Shown here: positions 1 to 5,286 of the stretch, piece after piece
How positions within the stretch are numbered: the stretch's first letter is position 1
How the letters are laid out: the number at the start of each line of letters is the position of its first letter
Assembly (NCBI GenBank): GCA_037131145.1
Contig: JBAXRP010000289.1
Span: 1 to 5,286, forward strand
Length of the DNA: 5,286 nucleotides
Direction: 5' to 3'
Source of the DNA: CAIVAT01 sp037131145
Lineage (GTDB): Bacteria; Bacteroidota; Bacteroidia; Bacteroidales; FEN-979
Notes under the pieces: model-generated
Databases searched by the model: none
Told to the model about the DNA's origin: nothing
What the model saw: only the letters and a program-made list of their open reading frames with translations
Program-made: the position numbers and the translations under genes

Positions 1-138
1 ATTCTGTTGCAAAATCAATCTTTTCAATCTATAATCATGTCATCCCTTCGGGATTATGTTGCAAAACCAATCTTTTCAATCTATAATCATGTCATCCCTA
101 AGGGATTCTGTTGCAAAACCAATCTTTTCAATCTATAA
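1..138. repeat. 52-bp tandem repeat array (2 full units plus partial)
   Basis: Unit 1 is 1-52, unit 2 is 53-104 and a partial third unit is 105-138. Units 1 and 2 differ at 4 of 52 positions. Each unit has a core (GTTGCAAAAYCAATC, then TTTTCAATCTATAATCATG) and ends in a small hairpin at the unit junction: ATCCC-TTC-GGGAT at 42-54 and ATCCC-TAA-GGGAT at 94-106. The loop changes while the stem is kept. There are no unique spacers between units, so this is not a CRISPR array. The array is cut by the left window edge and may be longer. I interpret it as a dispersed palindromic repeat of the kind common between genes in Bacteroidota; the taxonomic part is from memory, not from a search. Confidence 0.85.
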
Positions 139-211
139 ACCCCGAAGGGGTGACATGATTATAGAAAGGATTGGAAAACCCGATATTGAACCCCGAAGGG
201 GTGATATGATT
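119..211. repeat. Inverted half-copies of the same repeat, head-to-head
   Basis: The third unit is interrupted at 138 and the sequence continues with the opposite orientation of the element. Bases 151-164 (TGACATGATTATAG) are the exact reverse complement of 81-94 in unit 2. The arms CCAATC..CTATAA (119-138) and TTATAG..GGATTGG (159-174) face each other around the mini-hairpin CCCC-GAA-GGGG at 140-150, giving a larger imperfect stem-loop. A further half-copy at 191-211 matches 140-160 with one mismatch. This head-to-head arrangement resembles bacterial interspersed mosaic elements built from palindromic repeats. Transcripts across it could fold, but I see no T-run that would make it a clear terminator. 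Confidence 0.75.
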
Positions 212-427
212 CCTTATCCCATTCAAATAAATATTTTCATCGTATTCTATTTCAAATCTTTGACGAAAATCCAAGTATTCTTCTTTAAACGATTTATTAT
301 GATGATGTTCTTCCTGGTTTAAAATGTATTGATAAACCTTGGCGATTTGCGAATGTCAATATGAAAATGAGCCAAATCCCTCCTGCCTTGAAAATTTACC
401 TCGAATAACTTTTCTGATTGAGCACAA
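128..427 (-). pseudogene. C-terminal remnant of a REP-associated Y1 (IS200-like) transposase
   Basis: Reading the minus strand from 427, one frame gives GKFSRQEGFGSFSY, then a TGA stop at 358-356, then without shifting frame HSQIAKVYQYILNQEEHH and FKEEYLDFRQRFEIEYDEN. This is the conserved C-terminal block of Bacteroidota REP-associated tyrosine transposases (Y1_Tnp family), where I recall the pattern GKFxWQEGFGAFSYSxSQ...YIxNQEEHH...FxEEYxxFLxxFxIEYDE. Two lesions are visible: the expected Trp of WQEG is Arg (TGG to AGG) and a stop replaces the residue after FSY. The catalytic N-terminal part (HUH motif and tyrosine) is absent. A stop at 430-428 closes the frame upstream and I cannot extend the match convincingly beyond it. 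After IEYDEN the frame stays open through the palindromic repeats to a TGA at 130-128, twice encoding a TPSGF peptide from the repeat. The gene is therefore dead and its 3' end is merged with the repeats. Identification is by motif memory, not by alignment. Confidence 0.8.
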
Positions 428-721
428 TTATACCAGTAAAATTTGACTCTGATGAATCTGACCAGCGCTGACTTGATGGCGATTCGCTTGATTTCAAACA
501 ACAATGTAAACCACAAAGGCGTGCGAAAGAAGTCACAAAGGCGTTAAAGTGGCGCCATCGGTTATAAAAGTCTTTTTGCGACTTCGTGTATACTTTGTGC
601 GACTTTGTGGTTAAGTTCTTGAATACAATACGTTTAATCATAAATAAATTTGTTGGACAATCTTTACTGGTATGATACCGATCAATCAATTAACTTTTTG
701 TTGATTAAATCCGTTTTGCAC
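428..721. other. Intergenic region downstream of the operon
   Basis: No convincing gene is found between the transposase remnant and the end of the dehydrogenase/hydratase gene. Open frames here run through repeat sequence and give cysteine- and serine-rich peptides without recognisable domains. The region holds the CACAAAG-type repeats (512-609), a short perfect palindrome GGTATGATACC (669-679) and an A+T-only hairpin (AATCAA 684-689 with TTGATT 701-706) just past the operon stop codon. None of these has the GC stem and U-run of an intrinsic terminator for the minus strand. Confidence 0.6.
512..609. repeat. CACAAAG-type direct and inverted repeats
   Basis: CACAAAGGCGT occurs at 512-522 and again at 534-544, a 22-base period. 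GCGACTTYGTG occurs at 578-588 and 599-609, a 21-base period. The two pairs are inverted relative to each other: CACAAAGGCG (512-521) faces CGACTTTGTG (600-609) with one mismatch, so the whole segment could fold as a long stem-loop. Similar strings (accacaaagncacaaag) are frequent between genes in Bacteroidota genomes as far as I recall. Function is unknown; it may be a mobile or decayed repeat. Confidence 0.6.
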
Positions 722-3184
722 TTATTCAAACAAAGAATTGTAACTATTCTCCCATCCCGGCAATTTTCCCTGAATCGAAAGATCCAGCGGCGGATTCTGC
801 CCGCCGATATTGAGCAGCCGTAATAACGCCGTGGAAATATAGGGGTTTTTAGCAGGATTGAAAGTCTCGCCGGTTTCACGGGTTAGCCGGGCGTCGTTGC
901 AACCTTCGGCAAAAGCATTCTTCTTCTGGAGATTGTACAGGGCGACTGAATATGGAACGGCATACTTTTGTTTCAGGCGGGCAAGTTCGAAAGCCCTTTC
1001 CAGCAATTCGTATTCATCGTTGCCGGTTCCGTTTGAAAGTCCGAGTTCGTAAGCGCGGGTTGCGGTTAATCCCTGAAGGAAAAGTTCATCAACAAGAGAT
1101 TCCCCGAATCCGAGACGCACAAGCTCCTGCACTGCGCCAAAACCGCCCAGAATGCCGTATTCGATTTCCGGCTGGTTATAATTTTTTTTGAGGCGGAATA
1201 CATTTTTCCGCTGGAGAGAATCAAATTCAACGCCATGCAAAACCAGGTCAAACCGCTGATTGAGAAAATAGGTGAATTCTGCGCCCCCGCCCCATTTTTC
1301 GCCAAAAACGCCAATCGTCCACACAGGCATTTCCTGGATAAAACGGAAAAGTTTCATCCCTGCCTTTGTAAAATAAGAGGCGTCTTCCTCGCCAAGGAAC
1401 TGATACCCAGTTTTAGCGTCGAACCAACCTTTGTTGAACTGCCGGGCGTCGGCGCCGAGCATACGCATTCCCTTGCCCGATGCTGTAAATAGCAACGCTC
1501 CAAGCGCGCCTTTTTCGTAAAGATCAATCGAAACTCCGATGGCATGGTCAAGCTGGTCGAGAGTATTGCGGTTCCATACATTCCCGCGAAGCGGATTATC
1601 GAAAATAATCGAAGCAACGCGATCCTTTTTGGAAGGATAGATGAACCGGAGATCGTTGTAATAAATATCCATCTCGCCGGTAGTAAAATTCCGCTGACTA
1701 ACCGGAGTTCCGTAAATCCTGCCATAACCAAGGAGGTTTGACCAGCCTCTCTTTTTCATGGTATGCAAAAGCGATGGCAAATCTTTTCGTGGACCCGTTT
1801 TCCCGTCAACATCAAAAAGTTCGATCCTGTCGGGGTTTTCAAGTCCCGATTTTTTAACCAGCCCTATGAACCCGTCAATTCCGAAATGATTGAGAAACTT
1901 ATCAATAATTTCGCATAAACCATATTTGAAACGAAGACCTGTTTTGGTCGAAGAATCAATATCGGCGGGTGTTGCGAAATTATCCTGAATAAGGTCAAGC
2001 GCGTATAGCATGATCGGGATTGCATACCTCCTGAAGGTCTTTCCGCCCTTATCATCTGATTCTGCAATACGGATCAACCCGCCGGCGCTTTTAATTGTTG
2101 ATTCCCTGTGATCGAGCGCTTTTGCTTCCGACAGCGACCAGTATTCAAGATGATTGATCTCGCCGATGGCAACATAAGATTTGGTTTCAGGATTATAGAC
2201 CCCGGATATTTTTTCGCGGTTTGTCGCTCCCGACCATTTGAAAAATCCCTCTTTATCTTTTGATGAAAGTCCGGTTTTTCCCGATTTCTCAAGATCTTCG
2301 ATCCATTGCGGGTAATGCCTTTCGCCTTGGTTGTAAACGCTTCTCAACCTGTCGTTAGCCGGTAACGCCTGTCCGAGATGTTTGGCGCACTCGGTGTAGG
2401 GCATGTGCCCGGTGCGGTCGAGTACCTGGAATGGATTGGCGGTAAGCAGATCGAAAACCTGTGGCAATTCCACCAAATCCTGTCCGGTTTTGATATCCCA
2501 TTGAATAATAGCCGCCATGCCTTCGAAAATCGGGTCGGCAATATAGCCATGATGGTCGTTGCGCAAAGCGATAACTTTCTTTTCCAGCGCCTGTTCAGCA
2601 AAGGCGACTCCTGCGGTAAAGGTCTCTTCGGAGGCGTATTTTCCCTTCATCACATCGAAGAGGCGGTTGGCGTGGAATGGAAAATATCCGTGACCTGTCA
2701 GGAATTTATCCATCAGAAACCGGTCGTTAAAGAGAACTGCAAGTTCGGCAGTGGTATGAGATGAAGTGTTGGAAAAGATAAATACCAGTTTCTCGGGGTC
2801 GGCATATTTCTCAATGTTCCCGAAAATCGCTTTCTTGACGTCAATCCGTTCAGTGGCGGCTTCCCAGATGACCTCGGCTTTGCCGAGCAATGCAAAATCC
2901 TTTGAGTAGGTAACCCGCGCAAGCAACTCAGCCGCCTGATCTTCCAGAATCCTTCCGCTGCCCGCCATTCCTGAGAAATAGCCGCCGATTTCCCTTGACG
3001 CCCGTTCCAGCGCGCTGTCGGCAACGTCAATGAAAATGACCTCATATCCGGTTTTATTGAGAATGTCAATCCCGATTCCGATTCCCATGGTTCCCGAACC
3101 GATGATAGCGATTTTTTTAATGTTGTTCAGTTTTCCAACCTCCTTCTGGAGTAGTTTGTTACCGAATGAAAAAACAGTTCCCAT
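722..3184 (-). CDS. 3-hydroxyacyl-CoA dehydrogenase / enoyl-CoA hydratase fusion (FadN-type order)
   Basis: Predicted bifunctional cytoplasmic protein of 820 residues that hydrates an enoyl-CoA and oxidises the 3-hydroxyacyl-CoA with NAD+. Residues 22-210 form a Rossmann domain with GSGTMG (29-34) and SNTSS (138-142). Two all-helical dehydrogenase C-terminal domains lie at about 211-280 and 385-445. The crotonase domain is at about 515-760, with GAD (577-579), GGGAE (632-636) and QPEI (671-674). Both hydratase glutamates are present (E636, E673), but about 17 extra residues separate them compared with rat mitochondrial hydratase. In the dehydrogenase half the catalytic Ser (S141) and His (H165) are present, but the expected Glu is Asp (D177) and the expected Asn is Asp (D217). 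The dehydrogenase-first order is that of Bacillus FadN (about 790 residues), not of FadB. Likely co-transcribed with the thiolase 36 bases upstream. The ATG at 3184 is the only in-frame ATG before the Rossmann fold; a CTG at 3130 is an alternative start. The reading frame is intact. Confidence 0.92.
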   Translation of the reverse strand: MGTVFSFGNKLLQKEVGKLNNIKKIAIIGSGTMGIGIGIDILNKTGYEVIFIDVADSALERASREIGGYFSGMAGSGRILEDQAAELLARVTYSKDFALLGKAEVIWEAATERIDVKKAIFGNIEKYADPEKLVFIFSNTSSHTTAELAVLFNDRFLMDKFLTGHGYFPFHANRLFDVMKGKYASEETFTAGVAFAEQALEKKVIALRNDHHGYIADPIFEGMAAIIQWDIKTGQDLVELPQVFDLLTANPFQVLDRTGHMPYTECAKHLGQALPANDRLRSVYNQGERHYPQWIEDLEKSGKTGLSSKDKEGFFKWSGATNREKISGVYNPETKSYVAIGEINHLEYWSLSEAKALDHRESTIKSAGGLIRIAESDDKGGKTFRRYAIPIMLYALDLIQDNFATPADIDSSTKTGLRFKYGLCEIIDKFLNHFGIDGFIGLVKKSGLENPDRIELFDVDGKTGPRKDLPSLLHTMKKRGWSNLLGYGRIYGTPVSQRNFTTGEMDIYYNDLRFIYPSKKDRVASIIFDNPLRGNVWNRNTLDQLDHAIGVSIDLYEKGALGALLFTASGKGMRMLGADARQFNKGWFDAKTGYQFLGEEDASYFTKAGMKLFRFIQEMPVWTIGVFGEKWGGGAEFTYFLNQRFDLVLHGVEFDSLQRKNVFRLKKNYNQPEIEYGILGGFGAVQELVRLGFGESLVDELFLQGLTATRAYELGLSNGTGNDEYELLERAFELARLKQKYAVPYSVALYNLQKKNAFAEGCNDARLTRETGETFNPAKNPYISTALLRLLNIGGQNPPLDLSIQGKLPGWENSYNSLFE
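3138..3145 (-). promoter_or_regulatory. Strong Shine-Dalgarno-like site inside the annotated N-terminus
   Basis: The minus strand carries AAGGAGGT here, 8 bases before an in-frame CTG at 3130-3128. Starting at that codon would give MNNIKKIAIIGSGTMG, which is the usual short lead into the Rossmann motif of this family. The ATG at 3184 has no comparable site upstream and adds 18 residues without family counterpart. Either the gene starts at a rare CTG, or an ancestral ATG has mutated (or been misread) and the upstream ATG is used instead. Confidence 0.5.
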
Positions 3185-3220
3185 AATAATGCGTTATTGG
3201 GTAATTAATATTCCTATTGC

Positions 3221-4489
3221 TTAAACAATTTCCACGCAGATTGCGCCGCCCTGCCCCCCGCCAATGCAGGCGGATGCAATGCCGGTTTTCAGCCCCTGAC
3301 GTTTTAACTCATAAACGAGATCAATGGCGATGCGAAGTCCGGTGGCTGCAATATTGTGCCCCAGGGCGATAGCTCCGCCGTTCACGTTGGTTCGCTCGCG
3401 CGGCAAACCGAGTTCCTTTTCAACGCCGAGGTATTGTGCGGCAAATGCCTCATTGACCTCAAAAAGATCAACATCCTCCATTTTCATTTTCAGCTTTGCC
3501 AGAAGATCTTTGATTGCAGGAACCGGACCCTGTCCCATGATTTCGGGTGGAACCGTAGAAAACTGGTACCCTTTTATCCTGGCAAGGTATGGAATATTTT
3601 GCCGATCGGCGAAAGAACGTTCCATCAATACTGCCGCTGCGGCGCCGTCGCTGATCTGGCTTGCAGTGCCAGGAGTTACCAGCCCATCGGGTTTCAGCAT
3701 CGGACGAAGACCGGAAAGTTCATCCAGACTTATGTCGTATTTTGTGCCTTCATCCCGCCATACGTTTATGGCATTGCCTTTCTGGTCAACTGTATCAACA
3801 TTGAAAATGCCCTTCAGATAATTGTCTGAACCGGCAGTTACAAACCGGTTCCATTGCTTCGACTGCGCTTTAATGGCGCGAACATGACTCAGAAAGGAGA
3901 ATTCATCGCAATCCTTTCGGGTAACGCCTGTTTGTGTGCCGTAAAGTTCGGCAGTTTTAGGCATCAGGGTTTTAAAGAGGTTGTGGCTGAAACCCTCCAT
4001 CAGGTAATCGCGGAGAGCGCCATCTTCGAAATCCCAGACATTATCCTTTTTTCTTCGTCCCTGGTGGATGAGATTGGTTTGCGACATATTCTCGGTTGCG
4101 AAGGATAAAACGCAATTGACATTTTCGGTATCCGACATAATCTGGTCAAACCCGTCGGCAAGAACCTGAAAACCGGTTCCGCAGATTCGCAGAGTTGTTT
4201 TGCCTGGAGCGTGTGCGAGGTTCTCTTTGTCGTTGAACTTTTGCGCAACTCTTACCGCCACATTTCTCGGGAGATAGATTTGCTGGTTCAGCGAATCAAT
4301 GTAGATCATCCCGGCAACCACCTGGTCAATTTTAACTTTTGCCAGGTCAATTCCCGATCTGATAATGGCTTCATAAACCGCCAATACGGCGAGGTCTTCG
4401 GCAGGAAGGTAGTTGTAATAGCCGCCGTGTTTGCCTATTGGCGTTCTGGCTCCGCTAACGATTACGACTTCTTTCGGTTGTTTGTCCAT
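3221..4489 (-). CDS. Thiolase (acetyl-CoA C-acyltransferase / acetyltransferase)
   Basis: Predicted cytoplasmic thiolase of 422 residues, which cleaves 3-ketoacyl-CoA with CoA to acetyl-CoA and a shortened acyl-CoA, or runs the reverse condensation. The N-terminus VVIVSGARTPIGK (8-20) is typical. The nucleophilic cysteine is C103 in RICGTGFQ, NEAFA is at 346-350, the catalytic histidine is H378 in GGAIALGHN, and the second cysteine is C408 in ACIGGGQGG. All four active-site elements are kept. Small departures are GHN for the usual GHP and ATENMS for the usual GGMESMS. It is somewhat longer than the common 390-400 residues. Chain-length preference cannot be read from the sequence. It starts 23 bases after the activator gene and ends 36 bases before the dehydrogenase/hydratase gene, so it probably supplies the thiolysis step for that fusion, like a FadA partner. 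No clear Shine-Dalgarno precedes the ATG. Confidence 0.93.
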   Translation of the reverse strand: MDKQPKEVVIVSGARTPIGKHGGYYNYLPAEDLAVLAVYEAIIRSGIDLAKVKIDQVVAGMIYIDSLNQQIYLPRNVAVRVAQKFNDKENLAHAPGKTTLRICGTGFQVLADGFDQIMSDTENVNCVLSFATENMSQTNLIHQGRRKKDNVWDFEDGALRDYLMEGFSHNLFKTLMPKTAELYGTQTGVTRKDCDEFSFLSHVRAIKAQSKQWNRFVTAGSDNYLKGIFNVDTVDQKGNAINVWRDEGTKYDISLDELSGLRPMLKPDGLVTPGTASQISDGAAAAVLMERSFADRQNIPYLARIKGYQFSTVPPEIMGQGPVPAIKDLLAKLKMKMEDVDLFEVNEAFAAQYLGVEKELGLPRERTNVNGGAIALGHNIAATGLRIAIDLVYELKRQGLKTGIASACIGGGQGGAICVEIV

Positions 4490-4512
4490 ATTCTGAATTA
4501 ATAGGTTGAAAG

Positions 4513-5271
4513 TTATTTTTTTTCACCGCCACGATTAAGAAGAACACACCCGTAGGCAGCGAGGAACTGCGAGCGTTCCGGGCTGTCGGAATCAGGATAT
4601 TTTTTTTTGAAAAGCGTAACGATGGTTGGGTGCATTGCAGGCAATCCGCCGGTAATCACAACATAATCCTCAACCAACGACAGTTCGGATGACCGGAGGA
4701 TTATTGAGTTGTAAATACCGAGGATGATATTGGGTAAAGATGCGCCATTCTTAATCATTCCAATGATTTCGGAAATGGCAAACACTGTGCAGAAACTATT
4801 GATTTTCACCTCCTGTGTGGCGTCCTTTGCAAACTCCGTAAATTCTTCAGGAGTGACGTCGAGGCGGAAAGCTATTTCTTCCAGAAAGGAGCCTGTTCCT
4901 GCGGCACATTTCCGGTTCATTTTGAACTTTTCAACCTGACCAATCGCATTCACCTGGATAAACTTTGTGTCCTGCCCGCCAATGTCAATGATGGAACAAG
5001 AGCGTTTGTAAATTTCATAAACCGCTTTGGAAAGAGCTATCAATTCTGAATTTGCAACAAAAGGCGCCTCTATCTGTTCCCTGCCGTAACCACAGGTGTA
5101 AACCGGATATTCGATTTCGTAATTTTCTGAAAAGTAACTGATAATTTTTTTGGATGCGTTATTGAAATTATAACCCGATTTCACGCAATGAAAAGCGGTC
5201 ATCCGGTTGTTTTCATCAACCAGAACTCCTTTTGTATATGACGATCCCAGATCAATACCAAGTCGGTGCAT
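4513..5271 (-). CDS. ATPase/activator of 2-hydroxyacyl-CoA dehydratase or benzoyl-CoA reductase (BadF/BadG/BcrA/BcrD-HgdC family)
   Basis: Predicted 252-residue ATPase of the ASKHA (actin/Hsp70) fold. Family members are homodimers or heterodimers with one [4Fe-4S] cluster between subunits. They hydrolyse ATP to push a low-potential electron onto a dehydratase or dearomatising reductase. Visible motifs are phosphate-1 GIDLGSSYTK (5-14), GYGR (61-64), DIGGQDTK (96-103), KCAAGTGSFLE (121-131) with cluster cysteine C122, CTVFAISE (161-168) with cluster cysteine C161, and ITGGLP (206-211). Length fits HgdC (about 260). Odd points: the segment after GYGR lacks the usual HARGA-like block, and the family Asn after the late GG is not seen. 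The oxygen-sensitive cluster implies anaerobic metabolism. Its partner subunits (HgdA/B or BcrB/C-like) are not in the window and may lie upstream, beyond the right edge. The start at 5271 fits, because the fold begins four residues later. Dehydratase and reductase activators cannot be told apart here. Confidence 0.9.
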   Translation of the reverse strand: MHRLGIDLGSSYTKGVLVDENNRMTAFHCVKSGYNFNNASKKIISYFSENYEIEYPVYTCGYGREQIEAPFVANSELIALSKAVYEIYKRSCSIIDIGGQDTKFIQVNAIGQVEKFKMNRKCAAGTGSFLEEIAFRLDVTPEEFTEFAKDATQEVKINSFCTVFAISEIIGMIKNGASLPNIILGIYNSIILRSSELSLVEDYVVITGGLPAMHPTIVTLFKKKYPDSDSPERSQFLAAYGCVLLNRGGEKK

Positions 5272-5286
5272 AGAAGGTTCAAGGTT

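Noticed and set aside
1..211. CRISPR array
   Set aside because: The repeats are directly adjacent 52-base units with no unique spacers, and the array inverts; no cas gene is present.
56..322. 88-residue plus-strand reading frame
   Set aside because: It runs through the repeats (giving PRRGDMI twice) and antisense to the transposase remnant; it has no domain and no start signal.
669..679. Operator-like palindrome GGTATGATACC
   Set aside because: Single short copy at the 3' side of the operon with no nearby promoter or regulator; it could be chance.
319..689. Minus-strand frames of 65 and 97 residues
   Set aside because: They overlap the repeats and the transposase remnant in the wrong frame. 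The transposase motif lies in a third frame that is broken by a stop. A faint I-K-S-x-x-x-x-F-I pattern in one of them was too weak to use for extending the pseudogene.
684..706. Intrinsic terminator after the operon
   Set aside because: The AATCAA/TTGATT hairpin is only A+T-rich with an 11-base loop, and no T-run follows on the minus strand.
2378..2764. 128-residue plus-strand frame
   Set aside because: It is antisense to the intact dehydrogenase domain and shows no recognisable motif.
3324..3829. Plus-strand frames of 165 and 157 residues
   Set aside because: They are antisense to the thiolase, whose frame carries all catalytic motifs; they are shadows of it.

Overview
The window looks like a piece of a Bacteroidota (Bacteroidales-like) chromosome or metagenome contig. 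This is an inference from moderate A+T content, gene starts mostly without Shine-Dalgarno sequences, intergenic repeats of the 'CCCCGAAGGGGTGACATGAT' kind and a decayed REP-associated (Y1) transposase of a type I associate with that phylum. No rRNA or other marker gene is present, so the assignment is not proven.

Layout. All three intact genes are on the minus strand and read right to left with short gaps, as one apparent operon. They are (i) 5271-4513, an ATPase/activator of the BadF/BadG/BcrA/BcrD-HgdC family with the two cysteines that hold a [4Fe-4S] cluster at a dimer interface; (ii) 4489-3221, a thiolase with a complete Cys/His/Cys active site; (iii) 3184-722, a large fusion with an N-terminal 3-hydroxyacyl-CoA dehydrogenase and a C-terminal enoyl-CoA hydratase (FadN-type domain order). 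The operon probably begins beyond the right edge. Bases 1-721 hold no intact gene. They contain 52-bp tandem repeats that flip orientation, the C-terminal remnant of a Y1/RAYT transposase running into those repeats, and a second repeat family based on CACAAAG.

How the genes may work together. Hydratase, dehydrogenase and thiolase are the last three steps of beta-oxidation (enoyl-CoA to hydroxyacyl-CoA to ketoacyl-CoA to acetyl-CoA plus a shortened acyl-CoA). HgdC-type activators use ATP to inject one low-potential electron into a 2-hydroxyacyl-CoA dehydratase or a class I benzoyl-CoA reductase. An activator beside a beta-oxidation module suggests an anaerobic CoA-thioester pathway in which a difficult radical dehydration or ring reduction yields an enoyl-CoA that the other two proteins take to acetyl-CoA. 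The catalytic dehydratase/reductase subunits are not in the window. The dehydrogenase half has substitutions at two of its four classical active-site positions, so its substrate may be unusual.
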